From Bradyrhizobium diazoefficiens (GTDB lineage Bacteria > Pseudomonadota > Alphaproteobacteria > Rhizobiales > Xanthobacteraceae), in assembly GCF_018129965.1 (NCBI RefSeq), contig NZ_JAFCKW010000029.1, positions 1-64,000 of the forward strand: a stretch of DNA of 64,000 nucleotides. Reading direction: 5' to 3'. A program made the translations under genes and the position numbers. Position 1 is the stretch's first letter, and each line of letters starts with the position of its first letter. Below, piece after piece: positions 53,922-64,000 of this stretch. A model generated the notes under the pieces. That model worked only from the letters and a program-made list of their open reading frames with translations. It searched no databases and was not told the DNA's origin.

Positions 53922-54458
53922 TCAGCCCTTCTTCTTCTTCTCGCGCTCAATGCCTTCGAGGATCAGCTTCTGCGCCTCTTCGGGGCCGCCCCAGCGCAGG
54001 ATCTTCACCCACTTGCCGGGCTCGAGATCCTTGTAGTGCTCGAAGAAGTGCTGGATCTGCTGCAGCGTGATGTCGGGCAGGTCGGAATACGACTTCACCT
54101 TGTCGTAGCGCTGCGTCAGCTTCGACGACGGCACCGCAAGGATCTTCTCGTCGCCGCCGGCTTCGTCTTCCATGAACAGGACGCCGACCGGACGCACGCT
54201 CATGACAGCGCCGGGGATAATGGCGCGCGTGTTGATGATCAGCACGTCGCAGGGATCGCCGTCATCGGACAGCGTGTGCGGGATGAAGCCGTAATTCCCG
54301 GGGTAACGCATTGGCGTGTAGAGGAAGCGGTCGACCACCAGGGTGCCGGCCTCCTTGTCCATCTCGTACTTGATCGGCTCGCCGCCCACGGGAACTTCGA
54401 TGATGACATTGACGTCGTTGGGGACATTTTTCCCGATCGAGACCGCATCGATACGCAT
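53922..54458 (-). CDS. ppa: Inorganic pyrophosphatase
   Basis: A 178-residue family I soluble pyrophosphatase that splits PPi to two phosphates with Mg2+. The signature DGDPCDVLI holds the metal aspartates; IKYEMDKEAGTLVVDRFLYTPMRYPGNYGFIPHTL supplies the phosphate-binding Lys, Arg and Tyr, and KVKSYSDLPD the C-terminal Lys. Ends in a lysine-rich tail (REKKKKG). Confidence 0.97.
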   Translation of the reverse strand: MRIDAVSIGKNVPNDVNVIIEVPVGGEPIKYEMDKEAGTLVVDRFLYTPMRYPGNYGFIPHTLSDDGDPCDVLIINTRAIIPGAVMSVRPVGVLFMEDEAGGDEKILAVPSSKLTQRYDKVKSYSDLPDITLQQIQHFFEHYKDLEPGKWVKILRWGGPEEAQKLILEGIEREKKKKG

Positions 54459-54637
54459 TCAAGACTCCGTTGTTGCCGCGGGTGAAATCGCGCCCGGCAG
54501 CGATTTCGGCGTTGTCATACGCGGGCTCGGCCCGCCAATCCATCGCGTTCTTGTGTAATAATGAATCCCACGATCACCGGCTCGAAAGGCAGCGGTATCG
54601 TCCGATGGGGAACACTGCCTGCGGGAGCTTCAGCGGC

Positions 54638-55147
54638 TCAATTGGTCCAGGCGAAGGCCACCTTGTCGAGCGACTTCGGCCCGAACTTCTCCGAGGAGCG
54701 GGCCACCATGCGGCCGCCCAGCGCCCGATAGAACTCGGTGGCGGGATCGTTGTCCGAGAGCGCCCACACCACCATGCTCTTCAGGCCACTCTGCATCAGG
54801 TCGCGGCGGGCGGCGGTGAACAGGCGACGGCCGAAGCCGAGACCCTGAAATTCGGGGCGCAGATAAAGCTCGTAGATCTCGCCGTCGAAATGCAGGCTGC
54901 GGGCGCGGTTGCGACCATAGTTCGCATAGCCCGCGATCTTGTCGCCGAACACGAGCACGCTGACGCGGCTGCCCTTGCGGATCGCGCTGTCCCACCATTG
55001 CGGACCGCGGCGGTTGATCAGCTTCTCCAGTTCGCCGCCGGGAATGATGCCCTGATAGGCGGAACGCCAGGCTTCATCATGAGTGGAAGCCACCGCAGTT
55101 GCATCTGCAGCTTTGGCCGGCCGGACCTCGATCAGGGTTGTGCTCAT
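54638..55147 (-). CDS. GNAT family N-acetyltransferase
   Basis: A 169-residue GNAT acetyltransferase. IEVRPAKAADATAVASTHDEAWRSAYQGII begins the fold; YLRPEFQGLGFGRRLFTAARRDL holds the acetyl-CoA motif (Q/R-x2-G-x-G/R), and VVWALSDNDPATEFYRALGG is motif B. The WRSAYQGIIP motif is seen in a common branch of unknown substrate. ATG 55147 was chosen over the in-frame ATG 12 codons upstream. Confidence 0.9.
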   Translation of the reverse strand: MSTTLIEVRPAKAADATAVASTHDEAWRSAYQGIIPGGELEKLINRRGPQWWDSAIRKGSRVSVLVFGDKIAGYANYGRNRARSLHFDGEIYELYLRPEFQGLGFGRRLFTAARRDLMQSGLKSMVVWALSDNDPATEFYRALGGRMVARSSEKFGPKSLDKVAFAWTN

Positions 55148-55411
55148 GGGCGCAATCAAACCAAGTCGCCGCGCCGGCGGCAAGACCTATCGTTAATTAT
55201 CGGTTAACCTGTGGACTTTCTGCATCAGTCTTACAATCTGTTGTGCCGAAAAAAGACAGCGCGCCATATCGAATGGTACCGGCCTGCCATGCGCGGGTGC
55301 AAAACTGTCTTGGGCAACGCATGATCGGCGACGACGACGCAGAAAGTCCGCCCGGAATGATTCGTTCCGACTAGTCTTGCCGTCGCAGTCCGGGTTCGTC
55401 GTCGGCTAGTC

Positions 55412-56311
55412 ATGCGGCTCCTCAACATCCTCGCGCTCCTGTCTCTACTCTCCCCGTTCACCGCGTCGCCTCTGTGCGCACAGGTCACGCTTGGGTCATC
55501 GGGAGCTGAGGGCGAGCCGTTTCGCCGGCAAGAGTGGCGGGTGCCCTCGCCGGATACCGGCATGGCCGCGCATGCTGTCCTGCTCCGTCCGCCCGGCGCC
55601 GGTCCGTTCCGGCTTGCAGTCATCGCACATGCCTCGACGCAGAACGTCCTGCGTCGCGCGCAAATGCCACAGCCGGAATACCGCGCGCTCGCGGCCTTTC
55701 TGGTCGCGCGCGGCTTCGCCGTGCTGGTGCCGGAGCGGCTCGGCCATGGGGCAACCGGCGGCCGCTACAGCGAGGACCAGGGCGGCTGCGACGACGCGGA
55801 CTATGCGCGCTCCGGCCGCGCCACGGCCGACCAGATCTCGCGCGCGCTGGCGTTTTTGCGCATGCAGGATTTCGTGCGCAAGGATGCCGCCGTCGTGATC
55901 GGCCATTCCGCCGGCGGCTGGGGCGCGCTGGCGCTGGCCGACGCTGATCCCAAGGCGGTTTCCGCGATCGTCACGTTTGCGCCGGGGCGAGGCGGGCATG
56001 CCAATGACGAGCCGAACCGGATCTGCGCGCCGCAGACGCTTCTTGCGGCTGCGGCCGAGTTCGGCAAGGTGGCGCGCATTCCCGTCACATGGCTCGTTGC
56101 GGCCAATGACAGCTATTTTGCGCCCGCATTCTCGCGACAAATGGCAGAAGCGTTTCGTGGCGGTGGTGGCAAGGTCGATTTCCGCGTATTGCCCGCCACA
56201 GGCAGCGAGGGCCATTGGATGATCGAGTTTGAGGACGGTGTGAAGGCCGCGGGGCGTGCGCTCGACGCCGCCATGAACCAAACCACCCCTGGCAGGTCAA
56301 ACAAACCATGA
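55412..56311 (+). CDS. Secreted alpha/beta hydrolase (dienelactone hydrolase-like)
   Basis: A 299-residue exported hydrolase with a signal peptide (about 1-24, ending PLCA-QV). The fold shows LRPPGAGPFRLAVIAHAST, the LVPERLGHGATGGRYSEDQ loop and the nucleophile elbow IGHSAGGWGALAL (G-x-S-x-G). NDSYFAPAFSRQMAEAF holds the likely acid, and GSEGHWMIEF the His. Ester or peptide substrates are possible. Its stop codon overlaps the next start by four bases (ATGA), so the two genes are translationally coupled. Confidence 0.88.
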   Translation: MRLLNILALLSLLSPFTASPLCAQVTLGSSGAEGEPFRRQEWRVPSPDTGMAAHAVLLRPPGAGPFRLAVIAHASTQNVLRRAQMPQPEYRALAAFLVARGFAVLVPERLGHGATGGRYSEDQGGCDDADYARSGRATADQISRALAFLRMQDFVRKDAAVVIGHSAGGWGALALADADPKAVSAIVTFAPGRGGHANDEPNRICAPQTLLAAAAEFGKVARIPVTWLVAANDSYFAPAFSRQMAEAFRGGGGKVDFRVLPATGSEGHWMIEFEDGVKAAGRALDAAMNQTTPGRSNKP

Positions 56312-56718
56312 TGCCCAAATGGCCCGATGACGACGTGATCCTGTTCGACGGCGTCTGCATCTTCTGCTCGCGCTGGATACGGTTCGTCGCGGCACGCGAT
56401 CAAGCGAAGCGATTTCGCTTCACCCCGATTCAGTCGGACTACGGTTCGAAGCTCGCCCGCAACTTCGGCATCGATCCCAATGATCCCGACACCAATGCCG
56501 TGGTGCATGGCGGGGAGGTGTACATGAAGTCGGATGCTGCGCTGACGGTGCTGTCGCAGCTTCCCGGCTGGCGCTGGGCGCGCGTGCTGTTCGCCGTGCC
56601 GAAGCCGCTGCGGAATGCCGTGTACAGCCTCGTTGCGCATAACCGCTATCGCATCTTCGGCAAGTACGACGCCTGCTTCGTGCCAGATGCGGATTTACGG
56701 GCGCGGGTGATCGAGTGA
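56308..56718 (+). CDS. DCC family thiol-disulfide oxidoreductase
   Basis: A 136-residue DCC-family protein. The defining motif VILFDGVCIFCSRWIRFV (D-G-x-C-x2-C) is near residue 10-27, followed by FTPIQSDYGSKLARNFGIDPNDP and a C-terminal YRIFGKYDACFVPDADLRARV. A thioredoxin-like redox role is assumed from the Cys pair; substrates are unknown. It overlaps the hydrolase stop by four bases. Confidence 0.93.
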   Translation: MMPKWPDDDVILFDGVCIFCSRWIRFVAARDQAKRFRFTPIQSDYGSKLARNFGIDPNDPDTNAVVHGGEVYMKSDAALTVLSQLPGWRWARVLFAVPKPLRNAVYSLVAHNRYRIFGKYDACFVPDADLRARVIE

Positions 56719-56722
56719 TTCA

Positions 56723-56802
56723 TCATTGCGAGGAGTGAAGCGAGACGCCTCCAGACTGTCTCTGCGGAGGGCTTCTGGATTGCTTCGCTGCGCTCGCAAT
56801 GA
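56723..56802. repeat. Palindromic element in convergent gap
   Basis: TCATTGCGAG and CTCGCAATGA are perfect 10-bp inverted ends; inner parts GAAGCGAGACGCCTCCAGA and TCTGGATTGCTTC pair loosely. The gap separates the DCC gene from the converging amine oxidase. Confidence 0.8.
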
Positions 56803-56814
56803 CGGAGTGTGAGG

Positions 56815-58062
56815 TTACGGATTGCGGAGGGCTGCGAGCACCTCACCCGCCGCGCGCTCGCCACTGTCGCGCGCCCCATGCGCCGTCGTGAAGAAGTTCG
56901 GCGACGTCGCTTCGCCCGCGAAGAACAACCGCCCATCCACCGGCGCAGCCAGCACGGCACGATCCCCCGCATGCCCTGGGAGCGCGTGCGAATACGATCC
57001 TCGCGCAAACGGATCGTGCGCCCAGCGCGACTCGTAGAGCGGCGTCAGCTTGCGGCGGATGTCGTTGCCGAGGAAGCCCGCGATCTCATCGATGCTGTGT
57101 GCGGCGATGGCGCCTTCGCCGGCATCTTCCAGCATGCGGGCAAAGCTGCCGCCGAAAAAGCCCTCGATGCAGGGCTGGCCGAACGGGCGGATATGGTAGG
57201 TGCCCATCTCGGTCCGCATGGTGGCGCCGCGCAGATTGCCTTCGCTGGGGAAGGCTTCGGCGTCGTCGAGGGCCAGCGTGACCTTGTCGTCGACGCCGAG
57301 CGGCAGGCCGGCCGCGGCGCTCACCTTGGACGGAAGCGGCGGCGAGAATCGGATCGCTTCATCGGCAATCAGATTGGTCGGCACCGTGACGATCACCTTG
57401 TCGGTCGTCAGCGTGCCCAATGATGTCTCGAGGCGGATACGCTGGCCGGAATGATCGACCCGCGTGATGTTGCAATCCAGCGCCACGGGGCATGGTGCAC
57501 CATAGGCCGCAACAAGAGCGCCGTAGCCGCGGCGGATGCGCCAGTTGAGTTCGGTGTCCTCATAGGCGTCCCAGTCCAGCGTCGACATGTCCTTCAGCTC
57601 GCACCCGTTGATGTAGGTCGAGATCGCGTCGATCATCGGATTCCAGCGATTGCCGGGCTCCAGGCTCCGGCTCGCGGGCTCGTCCTCGCCCCTCTGCGCG
57701 GCCTGCCAGAGACGCTGATAGAATGCGTCCATCGCGCGCATGAAATCGTCGCGCTGCTCTTTCGGAAACGCATTGCCGAAGGTGCGCTCGCGCCAGGGCG
57801 GCAGGTCCCTGTTGACCTCGAAACCGATGTTTTGCGCGATAGCGACGAAGGAGTTCCTGTCGGCCGAGTGCAGCCAGCCGCAACCGACGTCGAAGGTGAC
57901 CTCAGGCGAGGCCTGTACGGTCCAGGCGCGCCCTCCGAGACGGTTGCGCGCCTCCAGCACGATCACGGAAAGGCTTGAGCTGCGCAGCGCATGTGCGGCG
58001 CCGAGGCCGGCGGCACCGGCACCGATGATGGCGACGTCGACGGATGAGGGGAGAGAGCCCAT
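56815..58062 (-). CDS. Flavin monoamine oxidase family protein
   Basis: A 415-residue FAD-dependent amine oxidase-like protein. The N-terminal dinucleotide motif DVAIIGAGAAGLGAAHAL and VIVLEARNRLGGRAWTV bind FAD; the C-terminal VDGRLFFAGEATSPNFFTTAHGARDSGERAAGEV is the second FAD contact. Residues VIVTVPTNLI and the domain between them form the substrate domain. A cytoplasmic polyamine/monoamine or similar oxidase is likely, but the amine is unknown. Confidence 0.92.
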   Translation of the reverse strand: MGSLPSSVDVAIIGAGAAGLGAAHALRSSSLSVIVLEARNRLGGRAWTVQASPEVTFDVGCGWLHSADRNSFVAIAQNIGFEVNRDLPPWRERTFGNAFPKEQRDDFMRAMDAFYQRLWQAAQRGEDEPASRSLEPGNRWNPMIDAISTYINGCELKDMSTLDWDAYEDTELNWRIRRGYGALVAAYGAPCPVALDCNITRVDHSGQRIRLETSLGTLTTDKVIVTVPTNLIADEAIRFSPPLPSKVSAAAGLPLGVDDKVTLALDDAEAFPSEGNLRGATMRTEMGTYHIRPFGQPCIEGFFGGSFARMLEDAGEGAIAAHSIDEIAGFLGNDIRRKLTPLYESRWAHDPFARGSYSHALPGHAGDRAVLAAPVDGRLFFAGEATSPNFFTTAHGARDSGERAAGEVLAALRNP

Positions 58063-58210
58063 CCGCGGGCTCTAGCACGTTCGCGGGGGGCGCTGAAGTC
58101 AGCACAAGCGCGCTGTCATCGCCCGCCTAGTGCGCCATTGCGCACAGGGGCGGGCGATCCAGTATTCCAGAGGCGGCAGTGATTGAACCGAAAGGCCGCG
58201 GCGTACCGGA

Positions 58211-58231
58211 TGCCCCGGTCGAGCCGGGGCA
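58211..58231. repeat. Short perfect palindrome downstream of typA
   Basis: TGCCCCGG-TCGAG-CCGGGGCA is an 8-bp stem with a 5-base loop, and ATGACAGTCAT follows. It lies 24 bases beyond the typA stop codon on the minus strand. Transcription from typA would meet it directly, so a terminator role is likely. Confidence 0.6.
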
Positions 58232-58254
58232 TGACAGTCATTGAGGGCGCCGGC

Positions 58255-60081
<1,827 letters not shown>

Positions 60082-60365
60082 GAAAGAGCTTCTTTGCGGT
60101 CGGACAATGGGTTAAGCGCGATCTCGCCGGTCGAGCCGGGACCTCTTCACGGATAACGCTGGAAACGTGGAAACGGGGCCTGCTTCGCCCAAAAAGGAAA
60201 CCCGGCCATATCGACCGGGCACCCTACGCGTTTGCGGCGCAATATAAGCAAAAACCGCCAAAAAACAATGCGTTCTTTCGGGGTTGGTTGATTGAATTTT
60301 ATCTGGGAATCCCAGGGACTTGGGCGATTTCTGGGCCAAACCGGCGTTTCATCGGGAAACCGGCT

Positions 60366-61154
60366 TCAATCAGCCCTGTGCGGAGCTGGGGCTGCTGCCC
60401 CCTCCTCGGTTGGATAGACCCCCCGCAGCACCTCCTCGAAATGCATCTTCACGGCGTCGTTGCACAGGCAGGCGCGCTGGCGCAGGCCGTCATGGTTGCG
60501 GACCAGGATCGCGCCCCGCCGCGTATCGAGAACGCCTTCGGCCTTGAACGACTGGAGCACGCGGCTCGCATAGCTGCGGCCGACTCCGAGCAGCGTCGCG
60601 AGCTGCTCATGGGTCAGCGGCACACTGCTCTCGTCGCCGGTCCGTTCCATCGCCGCCAGGATCCACTTGGCCGTGCGCTGCTCGATCGAGTGGATGGCAT
60701 TGCAGGCGGTGGACTGGAAAATCTGCGCCAGCAGGCAGTCCGCATAGCGGGCGAAGATGTTGCGCAGCGAGGGGGAGCGCAGCTTGGCGGCCTCCAGCCT
60801 GGCGACGTTGATACGGGCAAAAGGTCCGCCGAATTTCACGCAGATGCGGGTGTAGGCCGGCAGAAAGCCCTCGCTGACGATGCCGCCCACCGCGCCTTCA
60901 CGGCCAACGAGAATGGTCTCAACGTCGCGGCCGTCTTCGTTCGGAACGAGAAACGTGGCGAGCGCCGGTCCGCATGGAAAATGCACGACCTGGACGTCGT
61001 CGCCGGGACTGTAGAGCAGCTCGTTGGCCGCGGCGTCATCCACGGCGACGTGCGGCGCGAGCAGCGCGTAGTCCGCCGGGTTCAAACGCCGCAACAGATT
61101 GTTGGCCGGCCGGCCGTCGGCCTCGGTCGTCGTCTTGCTGGTGCGCAAGTCCAT
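60366..61154 (-). CDS. Crp/Fnr family transcriptional regulator
   Basis: A 262-residue regulator with a cNMP-binding-type effector domain (about 25-150) and a C-terminal Crp-type helix-turn-helix (about 170-230: LTHEQLATLLGVGRSYASRVLQSFK). No FNR-type cysteine cluster lies at the N-terminus. In the recognition helix, the position of CRP Glu181 is Ser (GRSYASR), so a GTGA site is not expected. The C-terminal extension includes CLCNDAVKMHFEEVLRG. It diverges from the lone receiver gene at 61313. Confidence 0.92.
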   Translation of the reverse strand: MDLRTSKTTTEADGRPANNLLRRLNPADYALLAPHVAVDDAAANELLYSPGDDVQVVHFPCGPALATFLVPNEDGRDVETILVGREGAVGGIVSEGFLPAYTRICVKFGGPFARINVARLEAAKLRSPSLRNIFARYADCLLAQIFQSTACNAIHSIEQRTAKWILAAMERTGDESSVPLTHEQLATLLGVGRSYASRVLQSFKAEGVLDTRRGAILVRNHDGLRQRACLCNDAVKMHFEEVLRGVYPTEEGAAAPAPHRAD

Positions 61155-61312
61155 CGTGGTTCCTCTGATCTCCTCTCGACACTATCGAGGTCCGGTTCCT
61201 GGTTGTGTGCACAAGTGGACAGACGGGGAAACAGTTGTGTGGTGAGTTTCGTTCCGGGAACCCTCCGATGCGCTCGGCGCAGGCGTCGGAGCGAGGCTGT
61301 CCTGATCGAAAA

Positions 61313-61723
61313 ATGATGCAGACCTCGATAGCCAGGATCATGATACCTGTTCCCCCGGACGGCTCGGCCGCTATTCCCGCCGATGTCCTCATCGTCGAGG
61401 ACGATCCGATCATTGCGATCGATTTCGAGGATCGCTTGCTCGGATTCGGCGTGGCGCGCGTGCGTTCCGTGGGGTCGGTGGCTCAGGCGCTGGCCGAGAT
61501 CGCCGCGCGTGCGCCGGATTTCGCGTTGCTCGACGTCGAACTGGGCCGCGAGAAAAGCTTTGCCGTCGCCGAGCGGCTGATGGCCGCCCGGATCCCCTTC
61601 GTCTTCGTGACCGGCTATGGCGCAGAGACCGGCATCCCCGCCGACTTCAAGGCCCTGCCAAGGCTGCAAAAGCCCTGCTCGAGCGAGGCTCTCGAGACCG
61701 CGCTCCGCACGCGCGGCGCCTGA
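61313..61723 (+). CDS. Stand-alone response regulator receiver protein
   Basis: A 136-residue single receiver domain without output. The acidic pair is Asp30/Asp31 (VLIVEDDPII), the phosphoacceptor Asp74 (FALLDVELG), the switch Thr100 (FVFVTGYG) and Lys120 (LQKPC). No kinase lies nearby. Such CheY-like proteins act in phosphorelays or by protein contact. The start could be ATG 61313, 61316 or the ATG at 61340; the first is given. Its end faces the phosphatase gene 18 bases away. Confidence 0.9.
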   Translation: MMQTSIARIMIPVPPDGSAAIPADVLIVEDDPIIAIDFEDRLLGFGVARVRSVGSVAQALAEIAARAPDFALLDVELGREKSFAVAERLMAARIPFVFVTGYGAETGIPADFKALPRLQKPCSSEALETALRTRGA

Positions 61724-61741
61724 TCGCCCGTCGCGAGCGGC

Positions 61742-63283
61742 TCACGCCAATTTCGGATCGAGCGTGGTCGACCACAGCGCGACGTCGGCACGGTCGCGCA
61801 GCGTCACCGTCATCTGGCCGGAGGCGCCGTCGATCTTGACGTGACCGAAGAACTGCATGCCGGTGGACGGCGGTAGGTTCTGGTTGTCCCTGCCCGGCGC
61901 CTTGATGAAGCGCACCTCGGGCCCGAAGGTGTTGTCGAGCGCGTTCGGACCGAAAGTGCCCGCATGCAGCGGGCCCGAGACGAACTCCCAGAATGGCTCG
62001 AAATCCTGGAACTGCGCCTTGTTCGGATCGTAATAGTGCGCGGCGGCGTAGTGCACGTCCGCCGTCAGCCACACCGTATTGCTGATCGGCGCCATCTTGA
62101 TGAAGCGCAGGATGTCGGCGATCTCGAATTCGCGGCCGCGCACCGGGCCATCGCCTTGCGCGAACGCCTCAGATCCGCCCTTGGGCGTGTCCGAAACAAC
62201 CAGGCTGAGCGGCATGTCGGAGGCGATCACCTTCCAGGTCGCGCGCGAATTCAGAAGGCCGCGCTTGAGCCACGCGATCTGGTCAGGACCGAGGAAGTAG
62301 CTCGCCGGGCCATAAGCGGTTTCGAGATTGGGGCCGTTCGGGCCGCGATAGCTGCGTTCGTCGAGCACGAAGACGTCGAGATGCGGGCCGTAGGAGATCT
62401 GGCGGTAGACCCGGCCCGGCTCAGCGATGCTCTCGCGCATCGGATACATCTCGTGAAACGCGCGCGCCCCGCGCGCGGCGAGCAGCGCGATGTTGCGCTC
62501 CTTGTAGGTCTCCGGCAGCTCCTTCGATGCGGACCAGTTGTTGGTGACCTCGTGGTCGTCCCACTGCACGAAGATCGGGACTTCGGCATTGAAGGCGCGC
62601 AAATTGTCGTCGGTCAGATTGTATTTGTGCGCGGCGCGGTACTCGTCCAGCGTCTCGGCGACCTTGGCCTTCTCCGCAATCGTGATGTTCTTCCAGATCT
62701 TGCCGTCGGCAAGCTTCACCTCGGATGCGATCGGGCTATCGGCGTAGATCGTATCGCCGGAGTGCAGGAAGAAGTCCGGCCGATGCTTGCGCATCGCGGA
62801 GAAGGTGAACATGCCGCCATCATCCGGATTGATGCCCCAGCCTTGTCCGGCGACGTCGCCGCCCCAGACGAAGCTGACATCGCGGCGGTTGGCGGGCGCC
62901 GTACGGAAGCGGCCGACCACCGGCTCACCCTCGACGGCGGTGTGCGAAAGGTCGCGAAAGCGGACGCGATAGAAGATGTCCTGTCCGCCCGGCAGGTTGT
63001 CCAGCAGCATCTTCGCGGTGAAGTCGCTCTCGGGCAGCGCCGCGATCGGCGGCAGCGCACGAACGTCCTTGAACGACTCGGTCGTCGCCACTTCGACCAG
63101 CATCTGCGCGGGCCTGTCCGTACGGGCCCAGACCACGCCGCCATCGACGGTGACGTCGCCCGACTGCACGCCATGCGTCACGGCGGGCCGGTCGGCAGCA
63201 CGCGAGAGATGCGGCATCGCGATCGCGCCGAGCGCGCCGGCGCTGGTGGCGAGGAAGCGGCGGCGGGAGAATTTGATTTTCAT
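61742..63283 (-). CDS. PhoD-type alkaline phosphatase D
   Basis: A 513-residue exported phosphodiesterase/phosphatase of the PhoD family, which uses Ca2+/Fe3+. The twin-arginine signal is SRRRFLATSAGALGAIAM (Tat export). HGVQSGDVTVDGGVVWARTDRP begins the N-terminal domain; FVWGGDVAGQGWGINPDDGG, FFLHSGDTIYAD, IFVQWDDHEVTNNWSA and WKVIASDMPLSLV are the metallophosphatase motifs, and WLTADVHYAAAHYYDP is near the C-terminus. It releases phosphate from organic esters in the periplasm. Converges on the receiver gene. Confidence 0.96.
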   Translation of the reverse strand: MKIKFSRRRFLATSAGALGAIAMPHLSRAADRPAVTHGVQSGDVTVDGGVVWARTDRPAQMLVEVATTESFKDVRALPPIAALPESDFTAKMLLDNLPGGQDIFYRVRFRDLSHTAVEGEPVVGRFRTAPANRRDVSFVWGGDVAGQGWGINPDDGGMFTFSAMRKHRPDFFLHSGDTIYADSPIASEVKLADGKIWKNITIAEKAKVAETLDEYRAAHKYNLTDDNLRAFNAEVPIFVQWDDHEVTNNWSASKELPETYKERNIALLAARGARAFHEMYPMRESIAEPGRVYRQISYGPHLDVFVLDERSYRGPNGPNLETAYGPASYFLGPDQIAWLKRGLLNSRATWKVIASDMPLSLVVSDTPKGGSEAFAQGDGPVRGREFEIADILRFIKMAPISNTVWLTADVHYAAAHYYDPNKAQFQDFEPFWEFVSGPLHAGTFGPNALDNTFGPEVRFIKAPGRDNQNLPPSTGMQFFGHVKIDGASGQMTVTLRDRADVALWSTTLDPKLA

Positions 63284-63389
63284 GGGAATGGTCTCTGCAT
63301 CGCGTGAGACGACTTGCTCAGGTGATCGAAACGATCGCGTTCGAAGCTATATCGAGACAGTGTGACGCAGCAATAACGCGCGCAAGCGG

Positions 63390-64000
63390 TTATGCGTTGC
63401 CGGCGGCCCGGAATTGCGCGCTGGTGCGTTGCAGGTTTTGCGGCATGGTGAACAGCACCGCCTTGCGGTCGGCAATGGCTGTGTGGAACTGATCGAGCAC
63501 GATGTTGAAGGCCGTGAGTGCGCCTTCCTCGATCGCGCCGTGATCGTAGCAGCGCAGCGTGTCGCGCAGGATCTCGTCGGCTTCGGTCTGCATCTGGTCG
63601 AGTTCTTCGGTCGTCTCGCTCTTGCGTGCCGCCGTGATCATGTCGAGCAGGCGTTCGCGCAGATGGCTGTTGTTGTCGCGTTCGTCCTTCTTCAGATAGC
63701 CCGCGAACCAGGCGCCGACCGAGCCCATGGCCGAAAGTGCCATCAGGGTCCACCAGATGTAATCGCTGTATTTGTCGAGGAAGGTCTTTTCCTCGCCGTC
63801 GACGAAGGCGGCGGCGCCGGGATGCACGGGGATCACCGCATCCTTGTCGGTGTCGGGCGTCTCGATCTTCGCGGCCAGCGGGAATTCCGTCACCAGTTGC
63901 TGCCGCACGGAAAAGAGCTGTCGCGTGAACGCCGCGACGGTGGTCTCCGACAAGCCTTTGCGCGCCACGATGTGGTGCGAGAAGCTAATCGTCTTGACTT
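63390..64000 (-). CDS. TAXI family TRAP solute-binding protein (C-terminal part, 5' end outside window)
   Basis: The frame is open through the window edge (VKTISFSHHIVARKGLSE at 64000 going inward), so the gene starts upstream of the visible DNA. About 203 residues are seen: the end of the periplasmic TAXI domain (FSVRQQLVTEFPLAAKIETP, AVIPVHPGAAAFVDGEE), a membrane helix (WWTLMALSAMGSVGAWFAGYL), and a ~100-residue cytoplasmic helical tail that is longer than in simple binding proteins. TAXI proteins bind solutes such as glutamate for TRAP transporters. The tail is the unusual part. Confidence 0.8.
   Translation of the reverse strand, partial: VKTISFSHHIVARKGLSETTVAAFTRQLFSVRQQLVTEFPLAAKIETPDTDKDAVIPVHPGAAAFVDGEEKTFLDKYSDYIWWTLMALSAMGSVGAWFAGYLKKDERDNNSHLRERLLDMITAARKSETTEELDQMQTEADEILRDTLRCYDHGAIEEGALTAFNIVLDQFHTAIADRKAVLFTMPQNLQRTSAQFRAAGNA

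Noticed and set aside
60366..61154. The Crp/Fnr gene as the binder of the GTGA-N6-TCAC sites
   Set aside because: Its recognition helix has Ser where CRP has Glu181, so it probably reads another half-site; the link is not supported.

Overview
The window looks like chromosomal DNA of a high-GC alphaproteobacterium, most likely Bradyrhizobium or a close relative. The evidence is the gene set (tsaD/hemD/Mic60/hemY locus, a heparinase-like gene between rsmB and purH, a poxvirus-type topoisomerase IB, DUF2239, a TAXI-TRAP binding protein) and the many palindromic intergenic elements typical of that group. This assignment is from recall; no database search was run.

Layout. 0-9 kb: Trm112-like protein, PepSY/cytochrome b pair, LON-domain protein, thioredoxin-TPR protein, tRNA-Gly, an epimerase, a PQQ-type sugar dehydrogenase with a dihaem cytochrome c, ketopantoate reductase and a DsbA-like isomerase. 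9-22 kb: DUF2239 and a glutathione transferase diverging from a region with two identical palindromes, two MFS transporters, gamma-glutamyltransferase, purH, heparinase-like protein, rsmB, SDHAF4-like protein, nuclease and L,D-transpeptidase. 22-32 kb: acs, topoisomerase IB, EVE protein, gpsA-tsaD, then hemD-Mic60-hemY and tRNA-Thr.

32.4-36.5 kb is a small, visibly lower-GC island at the 3' end of tRNA-Thr. It begins with an integrase relic whose start codon reads ATA and which is joined in frame to the C-terminal part of a frameshifted mobile-element protein. Intact cargo follows: a 98-aa protein, a two-gene operon (FRG-domain protein plus two-TM protein), a 108-aa protein and a 60-aa membrane protein. 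The FRG/TM pair is the best candidate here for an undescribed accessory system.

36.5-64 kb returns to core-like DNA: a 779-aa membrane protein, small secreted proteins (two with Cys-rich repeats) behind CRP-type palindromes, polysaccharide deacetylase, MFS exporter, Tat-exported hydrolase, P450, nucleotide cyclase, TerB protein, SDR, glutamine amidotransferase, enoyl-CoA hydratase, a 134-bp tandem repeat beside tRNA-Ala, yggT-DUF167-folD, pyrophosphatase, acetyltransferase, hydrolase/DCC pair, amine oxidase, typA, Crp/Fnr regulator, lone receiver protein, PhoD phosphatase and the 3' part of a TAXI gene that runs off the window. Most gaps between converging genes hold a perfect or near-perfect palindrome.
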